NCBI RefSeq assembly: GCF_018143015.1
Contig: NC_054758.1
Span: 5,691,001 to 5,755,000, forward strand
Source of the DNA: Lytechinus variegatus
Taxonomy: Eukaryota; Echinodermata; Echinoidea; Temnopleuroida; Toxopneustidae
DNA length: 64,000 bases
Direction of reading: 5' to 3'
Of this stretch, positions 24,001 through 31,745 are shown in pieces. The position numbers were made by a program, and so were the translations under genes. Position 1 is the stretch's first letter. Every line of letters starts with the position of its first letter. Under the pieces are notes generated by a model, which saw only the letters and a list, made by a program, of their open reading frames with translations, did not search any database and had not been told where the DNA came from.

Positions 24001-27000
24001 AGTTGTGGTTTAAATATGGATAGCCAATTGTCACAACTGGGCGTTGTGGCGTGCGCCTGTGATCCAAGCTGTGGGGGAAATTACAAATTGATGCTGAGGT
24101 TCGAGCCCTGATCATGTCTTTCGGATGGTGACGTTAAAGGTCGGTCCCAGACGTATATAATCATACCTGATTGATACACGTCTGACAAAACTCAAATACA
24201 CACACACTCTCACATAAATCACCATAAGTAGAGATTCAAATTCAAATTCAATTCGGTTTTATTAAACAATACTCATCAAAAAGTTCAAAGACTAACAATG
24301 TGAGTTTACATTTTAAAAACTACATAACAAAGAAATGAATAAATACATATGCAGTGACTATTAAAGAAGGAGAAAACAATATATACATTATGTTTAAAAT
24401 GCAATAATAGTATAAAAAGAAATAGAATGAGCAGATACATGTAATAAGACAGATTTAATTTATATATGTAAAAACAGGTGAAAAGCAAGAATGGCAAGAG
24501 TAAGCATGCGAAAAGGTGATAATAGAGAGGGTGATAAAGCAAAAATAACGGAGTGAAGGAGAAAAAAAAGGAAGACCCACACGTAAACAATAAATTGCAG
24601 ATTACAAATATAAGAATTATGTATAACAAAAGAATTATGTATAAAAAAAAAGATATCATACTTCAGCTCATTTGGCTCTCAAATCATTCATAATTGTCCA
24701 GGAAGTATAAATAGATGATTGTCTTCACCATCGATGAATCAGGAAAGAGCACACAAAGTCAAAACCTTCCTATCGATGGCACGTGTATGATGTCCATTTT
24801 TGTGCCAAAGTGCTTTTCACTGACACATACATTGTGGTGTTCCCTACTTACTACAGTTGAAATTTGATTGCATTCTCAAAACGATAAAATCAGAAATTAA
24901 TTCTCAAATCAGGATTTTTTTATTTGTAATTGTTAGCATTGGTATAAAGAATATTCACACCCAAAATTAGCTTTATATGAGCTTTTTATGGTGAATTAGA
25001 GCATAAATTAATATAAATAATTCATATTCAAAAAATCGGATGATATCTGAAATATTAACCATACAAAGTTGAAGACTACATCCCACACTATTATCTAGCC
25101 AATTTTCACGGCATTCACACGATTGGTGGTCGAGAGCTCAAGGGAGGGTTGATTCAACCCCCCCCCCCCTCTCTCTCCTAGTCTGCAGGCACAGACCCTG
25201 ATTGAAACTTTGATCAACAAGTGTGTCTCCACGCTAAGACTAGCACATACAAAATTTGCTGTTTCAATTTTAGGCATGAGTAGGCTGCACACACACCCTT
25301 GCCCTTAACTCAAGTGAAGGGTTTGCACAGTAGGCTACCTCCCTCCACCCGGTATTAGCTAATACCGGGGGTCTGGTTAGGGTCGAAGGGTTTCAATATA
25401 TCTTTGTGGACTTGTGTATAAATCTGAGCTGTGGGGCCTACAATGCTATCAGTGTTTGCGATAGTTTTTCATGAGGAAACCCTGAAAATATACAAATAGC
25501 GAATGGGCACGAGTGCTATGGTGCGAGATTTCACATGAGGTGAAAGAAAGATGCTCTATTCAACGAGGCGTTAGCCGAGTTGAATAGAGCGTTTCTTTCT
25601 TTCACTGAATGCGAAATCTCGCACCATTGCACGAATAAGAATATTCGCTATTTGTGTTGTACAATGCCTTGGAATCTAGCGAAAATATGAAAAAACAAGA
25701 GTTTTTCCCCTCCAGTAATCTATGAAAAGGGAGCAAAAATATTGATAGCGAAAAGCAAAATCCCCAAGCGCACATGATGTTGGACAGCATTGCACATTCA
25801 GCCAGCGTGCTGTACGCGCATTGTCACCTTATTCAATGAAATGGCATTGTGACGTCACCTCCTAAAGCCCGTGCAATGGTACATTTTGGATGGTACATCT
25901 TGTGTGCAACGGTACAAATGTGTGACATTCAGCCTTCCATTTGATCGCGTACAACAAGCTAAGTAGGCGTTGTACAATGTTATTTCATACATGTAAGCAT
26001 CGCTATATTGATTAAAAGTTTTATTGTTTTCCCTCCGTTGTTAAACTATGCGTACCTTGGGATGTCATGACTATAGTCATCAGTATCTTATAAATTGAGT
26101 ACCCGATTAGCTCCAAAATCTCAGGTGATTCTTGTCTGACCTAAGGTTTGCAATTATTGTTACAGCATTAGCGGCAAGAGAAAACTGTTTTTGGAACCTG
26201 AATGAATTTGAACAATCCCTTTAACCATTCCTCATCTTCTTTTTGTCACCCCCAGGTGCTAATCTCGTCTGCCTTCGAATGTGGGGAAAGAAACGTTCAG
26301 GCACCATGCTACAAGCCCTCCATTTTAGCTTTGCCCTCGGTGCCTTCTTCGCCCCCCTCCTGGCGTCTCCCTTTCTGGTAGACACCTCAACCACTGGCAA
26401 TATGGTGGAAACAACTTCCACTTTGGTTCCTCCAACTCTGAATGTAGCAATGACGGATGCCATCCATACCCTGGGTAATGAAAAATTCAACAGTGGCAAG
26501 CCTAATGATTTCGATGTCAAGTCTGATGATGGTAGCACCGGTGTCAAGTCTGATGATGGTAGCACCGGTGTCAAGTCTGATAATGGTAGCACCGATGTCA
26601 AGTCTGATGATGTTAGCACCGATGTCAAGTCTGATGATGGTAGCACCGATGTCAAGTCTGATGATGGTAGCACCGATGTCAAGTCTGATGATGGTAGCAC
26701 CGATGTCAAGTCTGATGATGGTAGCACCGATGTCAAGTCTGACGATGTTAGCATCGATGTCAAGTCTGATGATGGTAGCACCGGTGTCAAGTCTGATGAT
26801 GATAGCACCGATGTCAAGTCTGATGATGGCACCAGCAATAACAATCCTAATGATATTAAGCCTGGTACCACCAAGAACAAGCGTGATGGTCGTTCGACTG
26901 ATGACAAGTCTGACGATGGTACCTCCGATGACAAGTCTGATGATGGTGGCACCGTTGTCAAGTCTAATGGTGTTAACACTGATGTCAAGTCTGATGGTAG

Positions 27001-29344
27001 CAGCGATGTCAATTCTGATGATGGTAGCACAGATGAAAAGTCTGATGATGGTAGCACTGATGAAAAGTCTAATGATGGTAGCACTGATGAAAAGTCTAAT
27101 GATGGTAGCACTGATGAAAAGTCTGATAATGGTAGCACTGATGAAAAGTCTGATAATGGTAGCAATGATGTCAAGTCTGATAATGGTAGCACCAGTGTCA
27201 AGTCTGATGATAATAGCACCGATGTCAAGTCTGACAATGTTAGCAACGCTATCAAGTCTGATGATGGTAGCACCGATGAAAAGTCTGACGATGGTAGCAC
27301 CGATGAAAAGTCTGATAATGGTAGCACCGATGAAAAGTCTGACGATGCTAGCACCGATGAAAAAACTGATAATGGTAGCACTGATGAAAAGTCTGATGAT
27401 GGTAGCACTGATGAAAAGTCTGATGATGGTAGCACTGATGAAAAGTCTGATGGTAGTACAGATGAAAAGTCTGATGATGGTATTACTGATGAAAAGTCTG
27501 ATGATGGTAGCACTGATGAAAAGTCTGATGATGGTAGTACTGATGAAAAATCTGATGATGGTAGTACTGATGAAAAACCTGATGATGGTAGTACCGATGA
27601 AAAGTCTGATGATGGTAGTACTGATGAAAAACCTGATGATGGTAGTACCGATGAAAAGTCTGATGATGGTAGTACTGATGAAAAGTCTGATGATGGTAGC
27701 ACTGATGAAAAGTCTGACGATGGTAGCACCGATGAAAAGTCTGATGATGGTAGTTCTGATGAAAAGTCTCATGATGTTAGTACCGATGAAAAGTCTGATG
27801 ATGGTAGTACCGATGAAAAGTCTGATGATGGTAGTACCGATGAAAAGTCTGATGATGGTAGTACAGATGAAAAGTCTGATGATGGTAGCACTCATGAAAA
27901 GTCTGATGATGGTAGCACTGATGAAAAGTCTGATGATGGTAGCACCGATGAAAAGTCTGATGATGGTAGTTCTGATGAAAAGTCTCATGATGTTAGTACC
28001 GATGAAAAGTCTGATGATGGTAGTACCGATGAAAAGTCTGATGATGGTAGTACCGATGAAAAGTCTGATGATGATAGTACAGATGAAAAGTCTGATGATG
28101 GTAGCACTCATGAAAAGTCTGATGATGGTAGTACAGATGAAAAGTCTGATGATGGTATTACCGATGAAAAGTCTGATGATGGTAGCACTGATGAAAAGTC
28201 TGATGATGGTAGCACCGATGTCAAGTCTGATGACGGTAGCACCGATGTCAAGTCTGATGATGGTAGCACTGATGAAAAGTCTGATGATGGTAGCACTGAT
28301 GAAAAGTCTGATGGTAGCACCGATGAAAAGTCTAATAATGGTAGCACTGATGAAAAGTCTGATAATAGTTCCACCAATGAGAATGACGGCGAGTCCAAGA
28401 ATGCTAACGTTATCAGTTCCAACGAATCGACATCCTCCCCACAACATCAGGTTCCAAGATTTGCAATGCCATACATCATCATAGGGGTTTTTGTTCTCAT
28501 AACCTCAGTACTCTTTTTCTATTTCCTTTTCACTAAGCCCAAGAATGAACCTAAGTACGTCGCATCAGAGGATTCTGGTGCAGTTTCAGATAAGGACAAC
28601 TTCCCATTTAGAACCAGAGTTCTGCTTCTCCTGTTCTGCTTCTACTTCCTTTATGTTGGTGGAGAAGTGGCATATGGAAGCTTTGTACCTATGTTTGCCA
28701 GTAAGAGTCCTCACCAATTTGGGCAAGACCGTGCTAGCCATGTTGCAGCTCTGTTCTGGGGCACCTTCACCTTTGGGCGCGGCCTAGCCATATGTCTTGC
28801 CAGTGTCATCTCGCCTCTCAAGATGGTGATTGCCGACATGGTGGGATGCGTCACCACCTCTGTCATCTTGACTCTCTTTGCAGACACAAACGAGAATGTC
28901 TTGTGGTTAGGCAGTGCCTTGTTAGGACTGTCGATGGCATCGCTCTTCCCGACGGGAATCGCCTGGCTAGAAACGTACACTCGTGTCACCGGCAACACCG
29001 CATCATTCCTCGTAGTTGGTAGCGCCCTTGGCGAGATGTGCGTGCCTGTTGTCATCGGCTACCTCTTTGAAGACAAAATTGGCCCGATGGTACTGATGTA
29101 CTGGATGTTGGCGACGTCTGCATTGTCGGCCCTCATCTTCGCCTACGTGATGTGGTTGATGATGGAGAATGGGAAGGAGAAGGAGTCGCTTCCAGCCGAG
29201 AAAAGCCCCGCCTTGGATCTTCTTCACAGCGTCGAGGAGGCCTTCCCTGGTGAGGAATTCTTCAGCAATGGGACATCAAGCAGCAAGCAAATGAGTAAAC
29301 CTTTAGTCCCTCCAATACTCAAGAAGAAAGACCATAAAGAGTGA
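2858..29344 (+). CDS. MFSD4B: MFSD4B/NaGLT1-like sodium-dependent sugar transporter with giant acidic repeat loop (3 coding exons)
   Basis: Coding exons are 2858-3022, 22096-22381 and 26256-29344. Phases agree (165 nt, then 286 nt ending phase 1, then 3089 nt) and give 1179 residues; relatives have roughly 500. The protein is a 12-helix MFS carrier: helices 1-2 carry LGPTLLSL (62-69) and GRSVGYL (86-92); DTGAN (149-153) and QALHFSFALGAFFAPLL match the NaGLT1/MFSD4 family; YVGGEVAYGS (950-959) starts the second half, followed by FWGTFTFGRGLAI, MASLFPTG and GSALGEM. NaGLT1 family members carry glucose or related substrates with Na+ at the plasma membrane; that role is inferred from family. Between helices 5 and 6 (about 192-888, predicted outside the cell) sit about 69 copies of DDGSTDEKS. 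The start at 2858 follows a good splice acceptor (TAG at 2850-2852), so a non-coding 5' exon lies upstream. Confidence 0.93.
3023..3676. other. Start of MFSD4B intron 1, no feature
   Basis: AT-rich intron DNA with a short G run near 3259 and repeated small TAATTTATTT motifs near 3390-3490. I recognise no element. Confidence 0.5.
3677..3860 (+). repeat. Fragment of TTCGTAATTCCGAAGG foldback-element repeat array
   Basis: It begins CGCATACATTCGTAATTCCG, the same terminus as the foldback elements at 53385-53777 and 57955-61368, and contains five or so units alternating TTCGTTAxTCCGAAA and ACGAAATRAGG. It stops abruptly at about 3855. A further scrap of the same repeat is at 5085-5130. Confidence 0.75.
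3861..4062 (+). repeat. Purine (GA/AAG) low-complexity tract
   Basis: About 150 bp of almost pure purine (GAAAAGAAGAGG-type) spans about 3940-4060. The Lys/Glu-rich open frames on + and Phe/Ser-rich frames on - are by-products of composition. Confidence 0.8.
4063..4355 (+). repeat. Tandem duplication, 2 x 147 bp
   Basis: Two near-identical copies, 4063-4209 and 4210-4355, both start ACTTAGAAAAAAGTGCC and end CACAGTGCCAGTGAG. They differ by very few bases and by one base in length, so the duplication is recent. No function is apparent. Confidence 0.9.
4356..5851. other. Intron DNA without recognised features
   Basis: Apart from a short scrap of the TTCGTAATTCCGAAG repeat at 5085-5130 and a small CAT run near 5818 I see nothing. 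The open frames here are short, without family resemblance. Confidence 0.5.
5852..7126. mobile_element. Inverted-end element holding five tandem units with DR1 motifs
   Basis: The outer ends (CACATTTGCTCTATGGCGGC on the left, its near reverse complement at 7096-7118) enclose an inner pair GTCTCACCTGC (5920-5930) and GCAGGTGAGAC (near 7004-7014). Inside are about five units of 155-190 bp. Each has CATAACTT, GACCTAGTTCATRAAACTTGG, TCACTGAACATCCTGT and a perfect AGGTCAAAGGTCA, at 6116, 6308, 6471, 6634 and 6787. No protein is encoded. It is a non-autonomous DNA element; the tandem units resemble those of the element at 10361-13350. Confidence 0.7.
7127..8347. other. Intron DNA without recognised features
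   Basis: AT-rich sequence with no repeat or coding frame I can name. The open frames are short and of intron-like composition. Confidence 0.5.
8348..8903. mobile_element. hAT-like MITE, whole copy with 8-bp target duplication
   Basis: Ends read CCGGGGGGCCACTTCCATTC and, reversed from the right, a long G run then GCCACTTACATTGACGAGTGG. Both continue into GATACCATGCGCGACCA. Flanks ATATTTAC (8340-8347) and ATATTTAT (8904-8911) match at 7 of 8 bases. An 8-bp duplication points to the hAT superfamily. It is non-coding. A second copy lies at 11491-12833 and a fragment at 2634-2765. Confidence 0.8.
8904..10360. other. Intron DNA with one decayed MITE end
   Basis: The segment near 9405-9655 ends in CAGAGGATCCCTTTAA and resembles one half of a TTAA-target MITE (compare TTAAAGGGATGCTCC at 41278). 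GGACCAGTAG occurs three times, in both directions, near 9220-9295. Nothing else is recognised. Confidence 0.4.
10785..11061 (+). mobile_element. tRNA-derived SINE with 6-bp target duplication
   Basis: It starts with a tRNA-like head (GTTGTGGCCCAGAGGATTAG, then a B box in GGGTTTGAATCCC), followed by a body with CTCAACCCAGGTGAGGTAAA and AGCCGGGTAATA, and ends in an ATT-repeat tail. ATCACC flanks both sides (10779-10784 and 11062-11067). Copies occur at 23470-23747 (+), 46118-46377 (-) and 55820-56082 (-). Confidence 0.9.
11491..12833. mobile_element. hAT-like MITE, reversed copy with an internal insertion
   Basis: It is the reverse of the 8348-8903 element, with the same G-run ends and GAGTGGATAxCATGCGCGACCA termini. 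The flanks are a perfect 8-bp duplication GTGTTGTA (11483-11490 and 12834-12841), which splits a unit of the host tandem repeat. Its own body is interrupted at about 11631-12420. Confidence 0.85.
11631..12420. mobile_element. Inverted-end DNA element nested inside the hAT-like MITE
   Basis: The ends read GGCCGTATTCTGAAAATTGT and, from the right in reverse, GGTGGTATTCTGAAAATTGT, each followed by repeated CTTAACTTTTCTTGTAA-like sequence. The uninterrupted MITE at 8348-8903 shows the unbroken target. No transposase is visible; the 67-codon frame at 12054 has no family likeness. Confidence 0.75.
13363..14347. mobile_element. Tc1/mariner-like non-autonomous element with TA target
   Basis: Left end CAGTGCGTATCAAAAAAAGT and the right end in reverse (CAGTGCGTATCAAAAAAAAG) form inverted repeats of about 28 bp ending in GTTTACACTT. 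TA flanks both sides (13361-13362 and 14348-14349). At 985 bp it carries no transposase I can see. Inner segments with GAGTGAGCAC also pair with one another. Confidence 0.85.
14350..14990. other. Intron DNA without recognised features
   Basis: AT-rich, with a small palindrome around GGAACAGGATCGTTCC near 14698. I see no gene or repeat copy. Confidence 0.5.
14991..15587. mobile_element. MITE with TTAA target
   Basis: Left TTAAAGGGGAATGAAACC and right (in reverse) TTAAAGGAGAATGGAACC pair, and the similarity runs inward through CAAGCTTGTGT-like, CAGAAAAATCAAAG and AGAAAGTTATGAGCATTTGA. TTAA stands at both edges. It is non-coding and belongs with 1864-2380 and 35613-36207 by end structure. Confidence 0.75.
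15630..20099 (-). mobile_element. Non-coding LTR retroelement with two near-identical LTRs
   Basis: LTRs are 15630-17032 (1403 bp) and 18696-20099 (1404 bp), almost identical, hence a recent insertion. In the minus sense each begins TGTAACAGG and ends GTGTTACA. Next to the 5' LTR (18696-20099) lies a primer-binding-like TGGCGTTGTCAGCAGGAT (rc of about 18676-18693), and a purine tract AAGTAGGGGAGTA abuts the 3' LTR at about 17033. Flanks CAAG and TAAG match at 3 of 4 bases, in line with the 4-bp duplication of the solo LTR at 66-661. The 1.66-kb interior (17033-18695) shows no gag, protease, RT or integrase, so this is a LARD/TRIM-like passenger of another, probably Ty3-like, element. The fossil looks structurally whole for its non-coding type. 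Confidence 0.88.
20220..20548. mobile_element. hAT-like MITE with CAGGGTTC ends
   Basis: The ends CAGGGTTCCCACAG and, in reverse from the right, CAGGGTTCGCAAAG form the inverted pair typical of many hAT miniature elements. The interior repeats GTCATGGAA and GTCGGGGAA. I could not find an exact 8-bp duplication. Confidence 0.6.
20549..21494. other. Intron DNA without recognised features
   Basis: AT-rich sequence with no repeat copy or coding frame that I can name. A similar stretch (GATCACTNACACAGAAAAG and following) recurs at 30134-30200 after the gene, so part of it may be an old interspersed repeat. Confidence 0.45.
21495..21787 (+). mobile_element. Old tRNA-derived SINE
   Basis: The head (GGTATGGTGTAGTG, then GGTCATGGGCTCAAATCCTA as A- and B-box-like parts) and the body motif CACCCAACCAAGGTGAGGTAAA match the SINE family at 10785 at lower similarity. 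It ends in TACTATTATCAT. It lies directly before another copy. Confidence 0.65.
21788..22032 (+). mobile_element. 5'-truncated tRNA-derived SINE
   Basis: It enters at the B-box region (GACATGAGTTCAATTCCTAG) and continues with CTGCACTCCACCCAGGTGAG, AAAGCCGGGTAATATG and an ATTATTATTA tail. It ends 63 bp before the splice acceptor of MFSD4B exon 2. Confidence 0.75.
22096..22381 (+). CDS. MFSD4B: MFSD4B coding exon 2 (residues 56-151)
   Basis: Acceptor TATCCTCACAG ends at 22095 and donor GTGAGC starts at 22382. The exon encodes the end of helix 1 to helix 4: GLCLSILGPTLLSL, the MFS loop GRSVGYLSGAILGG, helix 3 and ISSVGISMGVLDT. It ends in phase 1; the split Gly codon is completed in exon 3. GC content is clearly higher than in the surrounding intron. 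Confidence 0.93.
22382..22898. other. Start of MFSD4B intron 2
   Basis: A degraded piece of the CCCGTATTCTGAAGTCAG MITE family is at about 22643-22690. Otherwise nothing is recognised. Confidence 0.45.
22899..23211. mobile_element. MITE, CCGTATTCTGAAGTCAGG family
   Basis: Left end GGCCGTATTCTGAAGTCAGG pairs with the right end in reverse (GGCCCGTATCCTGAAGTCGG). Inside are TTTAACTTAGACCATGGTCTA and ATGGTGAAGACGATCA. Related copies or parts lie at 23345-23915, 23978-24032, 24660-24765 and 38128-38318. Confidence 0.7.
23345..23915. mobile_element. MITE of the CCGTATTCTGAAGTCAGG family, split by a SINE
   Basis: Left end GGCCCATATTCTGAACTCGG and right end ACTGACTTCAGAATACGGGC flank a body interrupted by the SINE at 23470-23747. 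Without the SINE its length is close to the copy at 22899-23211. Confidence 0.65.
23470..23747 (+). mobile_element. tRNA-derived SINE
   Basis: It has the same head, body and ATT tail as the SINE at 10785-11061 and is highly similar to it (GCGTTGTGGCCCAGTGGATT; GCTTAGCCGGGTAATATAGG). It sits inside a MITE. Confidence 0.88.
23978..24051. mobile_element. Half MITE, CCCGTATTCTCAAG end
   Basis: This is a left end of the CCGTATTCTGAAGTCAGG family that stops where a SINE-like sequence starts. The segment 24660-24765 (TCATAATTGTCCAGGAAGTA and GTCTTCACCATCGATGAATC) matches the inner part of the same family in reverse and may be its other half. Confidence 0.5.
24052..24235 (+). mobile_element. SINE-like sequence with 7SL-like head
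   Basis: GGGCGTTGTGGCGTGCGCCT is followed by GTGATCCAAGCT and GATGCTGAGGTTCGAGCCC. The first part lines up with the 7SL RNA/Alu segment GTGGCGCGTGCCTGTAGTCC with few mismatches, and GGTTCGAGCCC fits a Pol III B box. CACACACACTC lies near the end. Alternatively it is an ordinary tRNA-derived SINE with a chance match. Confidence 0.45.
24236..25492. other. Intron 2 DNA, AT-rich
   Basis: From 24236 a run ATTCAAATTCAAATTCAATT then TTTTATTAAAC resembles the 3' tail of a retroelement; a similar tail is at 57262-57400. The segment at 24660-24765 belongs to a MITE family. A C run followed by CT repeats is at 25159-25177. The rest is unassigned. Confidence 0.4.
25493..25655. repeat. Long imperfect inverted repeat
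   Basis: The arms of about 75 bp both read AATAGCGAAT..., ATGGTGCGAGATTT, GTGAAAGAAAG and GCTCTATTCAAC from the outside inward, meeting at GAGGCGTTAGCCGAGTT. It could be the fold-back part of a larger element reaching about 25985, where GTTGTACAATG recurs (compare 25658). Confidence 0.65.
25656..26255. other. End of MFSD4B intron 2
   Basis: It includes the probable right part of the inverted-repeat element (to about 25985) and then unique sequence leading to the pyrimidine tract and CAG acceptor at 26253-26255. Confidence 0.5.
26256..29344 (+). CDS. MFSD4B: MFSD4B coding exon 3 (residues 151-1179), with the acidic repeat loop
   Basis: Acceptor CACCCCCAG ends at 26255; the TGA stop is at 29342-29344. 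One 3.1-kb exon encodes helix 5 (QALHFSFALGAFFAPLL), a Thr-rich linker, the repeat domain (about 237-860), a Ser/Asn-rich linker, helix 6 (889-909), a cytoplasmic loop, helices 7-12 and a cytoplasmic tail with PILKKKDHKE at the end. Several SDNGSTD units carry N-G-S glycosylation sequons. Unit length changes are multiples of three, so the frame is kept throughout. The frames open on the other strand and in +2 follow from the 27-bp repeat. Confidence 0.95.
26513..28385 (+). repeat. MFSD4B: Coding minisatellite, about 69 units of 27 bp
   Basis: The unit GATGATGGTAGCACTGATGA plus AAAGTCT encodes DDGSTDEKS. Early units use GTC (DVKS), and from about 27030 GAA (DEKS) dominates. A degenerate stretch (about 26826-27010) separates the two blocks. 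Some units are 24 bp (SDGSTDEK). A block of eight units is duplicated: the rare GGTAGTTCTGATGAAAAGTC followed by CATGATGTTAG occurs at 27749 and 27965, exactly 216 bp apart. Confidence 0.95.
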
Positions 29345-29380
29345 TGTAGGCCATTAATTACCTAGTCAGTACTGCTTCAG

Positions 29381-29386
29381 AATAAA
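29381..29386 (+). terminator. MFSD4B: Candidate poly(A) signal of MFSD4B
   Basis: AATAAA lies 37 bp after the TGA. Other AATAAA or ATTAAA motifs occur further on, so a longer 3' UTR is possible. Confidence 0.5.
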
Positions 29387-31584
29387 TTTTAATTTACCTA
29401 CCCTCATCTCACTACCAGGGATGTCTCTATCATTGGTGCCTTGCAAAAAAATATTTGCAATCAAAATCAAATTTCAGTTGCAAATTTACAACTAAACTTT
29501 AACGAAAACACATTGATTTATACTCGATAATACAAGAAGCAGAATTGCAACCAAATGCACATTTGCAATGAATTGCAAGACTTATGATGGATTTGGGGAC
29601 CTAAAATTGACTGGCATCCGATTACAAGTTTCTTGCGACACTTCATGAATTGTGACGAGCATCCCATACTGTGGCATCATACTAGAGGCCAAAGATGCTT
29701 CAGTCTCTGAAAGGTTAAGAATGCTCTCCCAGGCAAGCCCATGTATATTGGGTCCAATACAAACGATATGGGATAATCAGAAGCAGCAAAAAAGGTCCTC
29801 ATGCATCATTTGTTTTATAACTGAGAACATGAGCAGTTATAGTGTTTTCAGTTTAGCAGCTCCATGCTTGGGTTGCCTTGCTCCTATGACTGATTATTCC
29901 ATTCATATGGTCAATCAATATATTTTCAGAGCAATTATTAGTATTCATGAGGTGCTGACTTTCTAGTTTCCCATTAAATGGCGCAAAATAATAGGCCTAT
30001 TGCCCCAGGTGTAGCTTCCGCTGCTAAAGTCTTTTAAATCAAGGTATTGTCAAAATATCATACATCTTGATCTGGTACATAACCGTAAACTTTGTGTGAT
30101 CATGAAATCTTGGCTCAAAATCGATAATTCTGATGATCACTAACACAGAAAAGCATATGTGGGACAGTTTAGTAATATTACTTAAAAAAATATCCAACAT
30201 TTCATGGAATTCTGTGCTTGCTCATTTCTCAGCAATTAAACATTTCCTTCCAGAGCTGAAAGATTATGAAAAAATAAAAACTTAAACTTTTGAATTTTAA
30301 GTGATCTCCATTGACGTTGATATCATTTTTATTTTTCCAATTGAAAATATATATTTATATGGCGAACTTGATATTTGCCTTAAAAGATAGTACATATTAG
30401 GGGAAAAAAGGAATTGCAATAGTTTATTGAATGTTTGTCACGTGATCATGTGTTCTAAATGTGTTCCATCAAATGGTAAAAAAAACATAAAGCCTTTATT
30501 GTGAAAAGTAGCCTAACTGATTAATGGTGAAGAATTATTCTTGAGCCCTTATGGATTTGCTTTTATCTTCCAAAATTGCAATAATTTTTATGATTTCATT
30601 GCTGCATTTATTTAGTTAACGTTCCTGGTATAAATTGAGGTTTTTTTCTAATGGTAAACCAATGATTGTTTTCATTTAAATTATCACATCTGTAACATGT
30701 TTTAATTTTTTGGGAGGCAAAATAGTAACAAAATGATCAAGCAGTTTCTGTATTCTTGCATTTTAATGAGTCTGGGGATAACTTCAAGAGTTTCAGTTTG
30801 TTTCCTGCTTGCTATTGTTTAGTTTGGTAATAATTTTCTGTTAATAATATTACAATCAAACTCTTGTGAACATCTGAAATATATTAATTTTGAAATTTAT
30901 TGATTATATAGATGAATGAGGATCCATTTAATTATGTCTTACCTTTGGTAATGTTTGATATGTGTTTTGCTTTTATTATAATTTTGGACTTTCAACCAAA
31001 ATTAATTGTGCACCTGTTTACTTGTAAGCCTTTATAGTGTTATTCCATACCTTTACTGTTGATATGCATAGGGTTGAGTGGAGTTCATTACATTTAAATC
31101 ATTTATTTATACAATAACATTTCTTCAGTTCACCTCTGATCATGTTAAAACATGATAGTTCCAATGTGCATATTTATTTTTAAATTCATTGACTCTTTTC
31201 TTTTTACAATTTTTTGAGATTATCCATATGATTGTAGATTACAAATTCCAAGGTTATACATATACCTGTATATTGACTGTGGGGGTCCATTCAGACTAGG
31301 GTTTTTCATTTGTCTCGTTCTCTGTAAACATACCTTTTTAATGATTATCACAGATGTGTGAACTGCATTCTTCTGTTCAAGTTTGGTCTCTTAGGCAAGC
31401 GTGTCCTGGGCACTGTCTTACAAAGAGTCACAATTGCTCCAATTAACCACAACTATGGAATGCCATCAGTATCATAATTCTCCAGATATGGAAAGCTGTC
31501 AATGTCATAATGCTCTAGATATGAAATATACAAAACAACACTATGGAAATGATTTATTCTTTTGTGATTTGAGGGGGCTTGACA
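29387..31584. other. 3' flank of MFSD4B
   Basis: AT-rich DNA, possibly partly 3' UTR. The segment 30040-30250 echoes intron 1 (GATAATTCTGATGATCACT, compare 20868-20885), which suggests an old repeat. No gene is seen. Confidence 0.45.
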
Positions 31585-31745
31585 GGCACCACGTAGCCAG
31601 GGGGGTGGTGCCCCCCCCCCAAAAAAAAAAGTCCCCAAAAAGAAAAAAAAAGGGGGAAAAAGAAAGGAGAAAAGAAAAAGCGAAAGGAGGAAATGGAAGA
31701 AAGGTAGCTTTGTGGGTTTTTCTTGTCTTGTTATTTTTTTTCTCA
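31585..31745. repeat. Homopolymer-rich repeat (G, C, A runs)
   Basis: CAGGCACCACGTAGCCAGGG leads into a GGTGGTGCCCCCCCCCC and A-rich stretch, then AAAG/GGAAA runs. It looks like a truncated end of a non-coding dispersed repeat. The overlapping open frames are low-complexity. Confidence 0.5.

Noticed and set aside
24306-24659. 117-codon Leu/Phe/Tyr-rich minus frame
   Set aside because: Extremely AT-rich intron DNA; composition explains the hydrophobic translation.
26513-28385. CRISPR-like array
   Set aside because: The units are directly adjacent without unique spacers and encode a conserved peptide repeat in a eukaryotic exon.
26221-28447. Long open frames on the minus strand (502 and 686 codons) and in the +2 frame (675 codons) across the minisatellite
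   Set aside because: A 27-bp repeat without stops in one unit stays open in several frames for its whole length. Only the +3.1-kb frame continues into transporter sequence on both sides.
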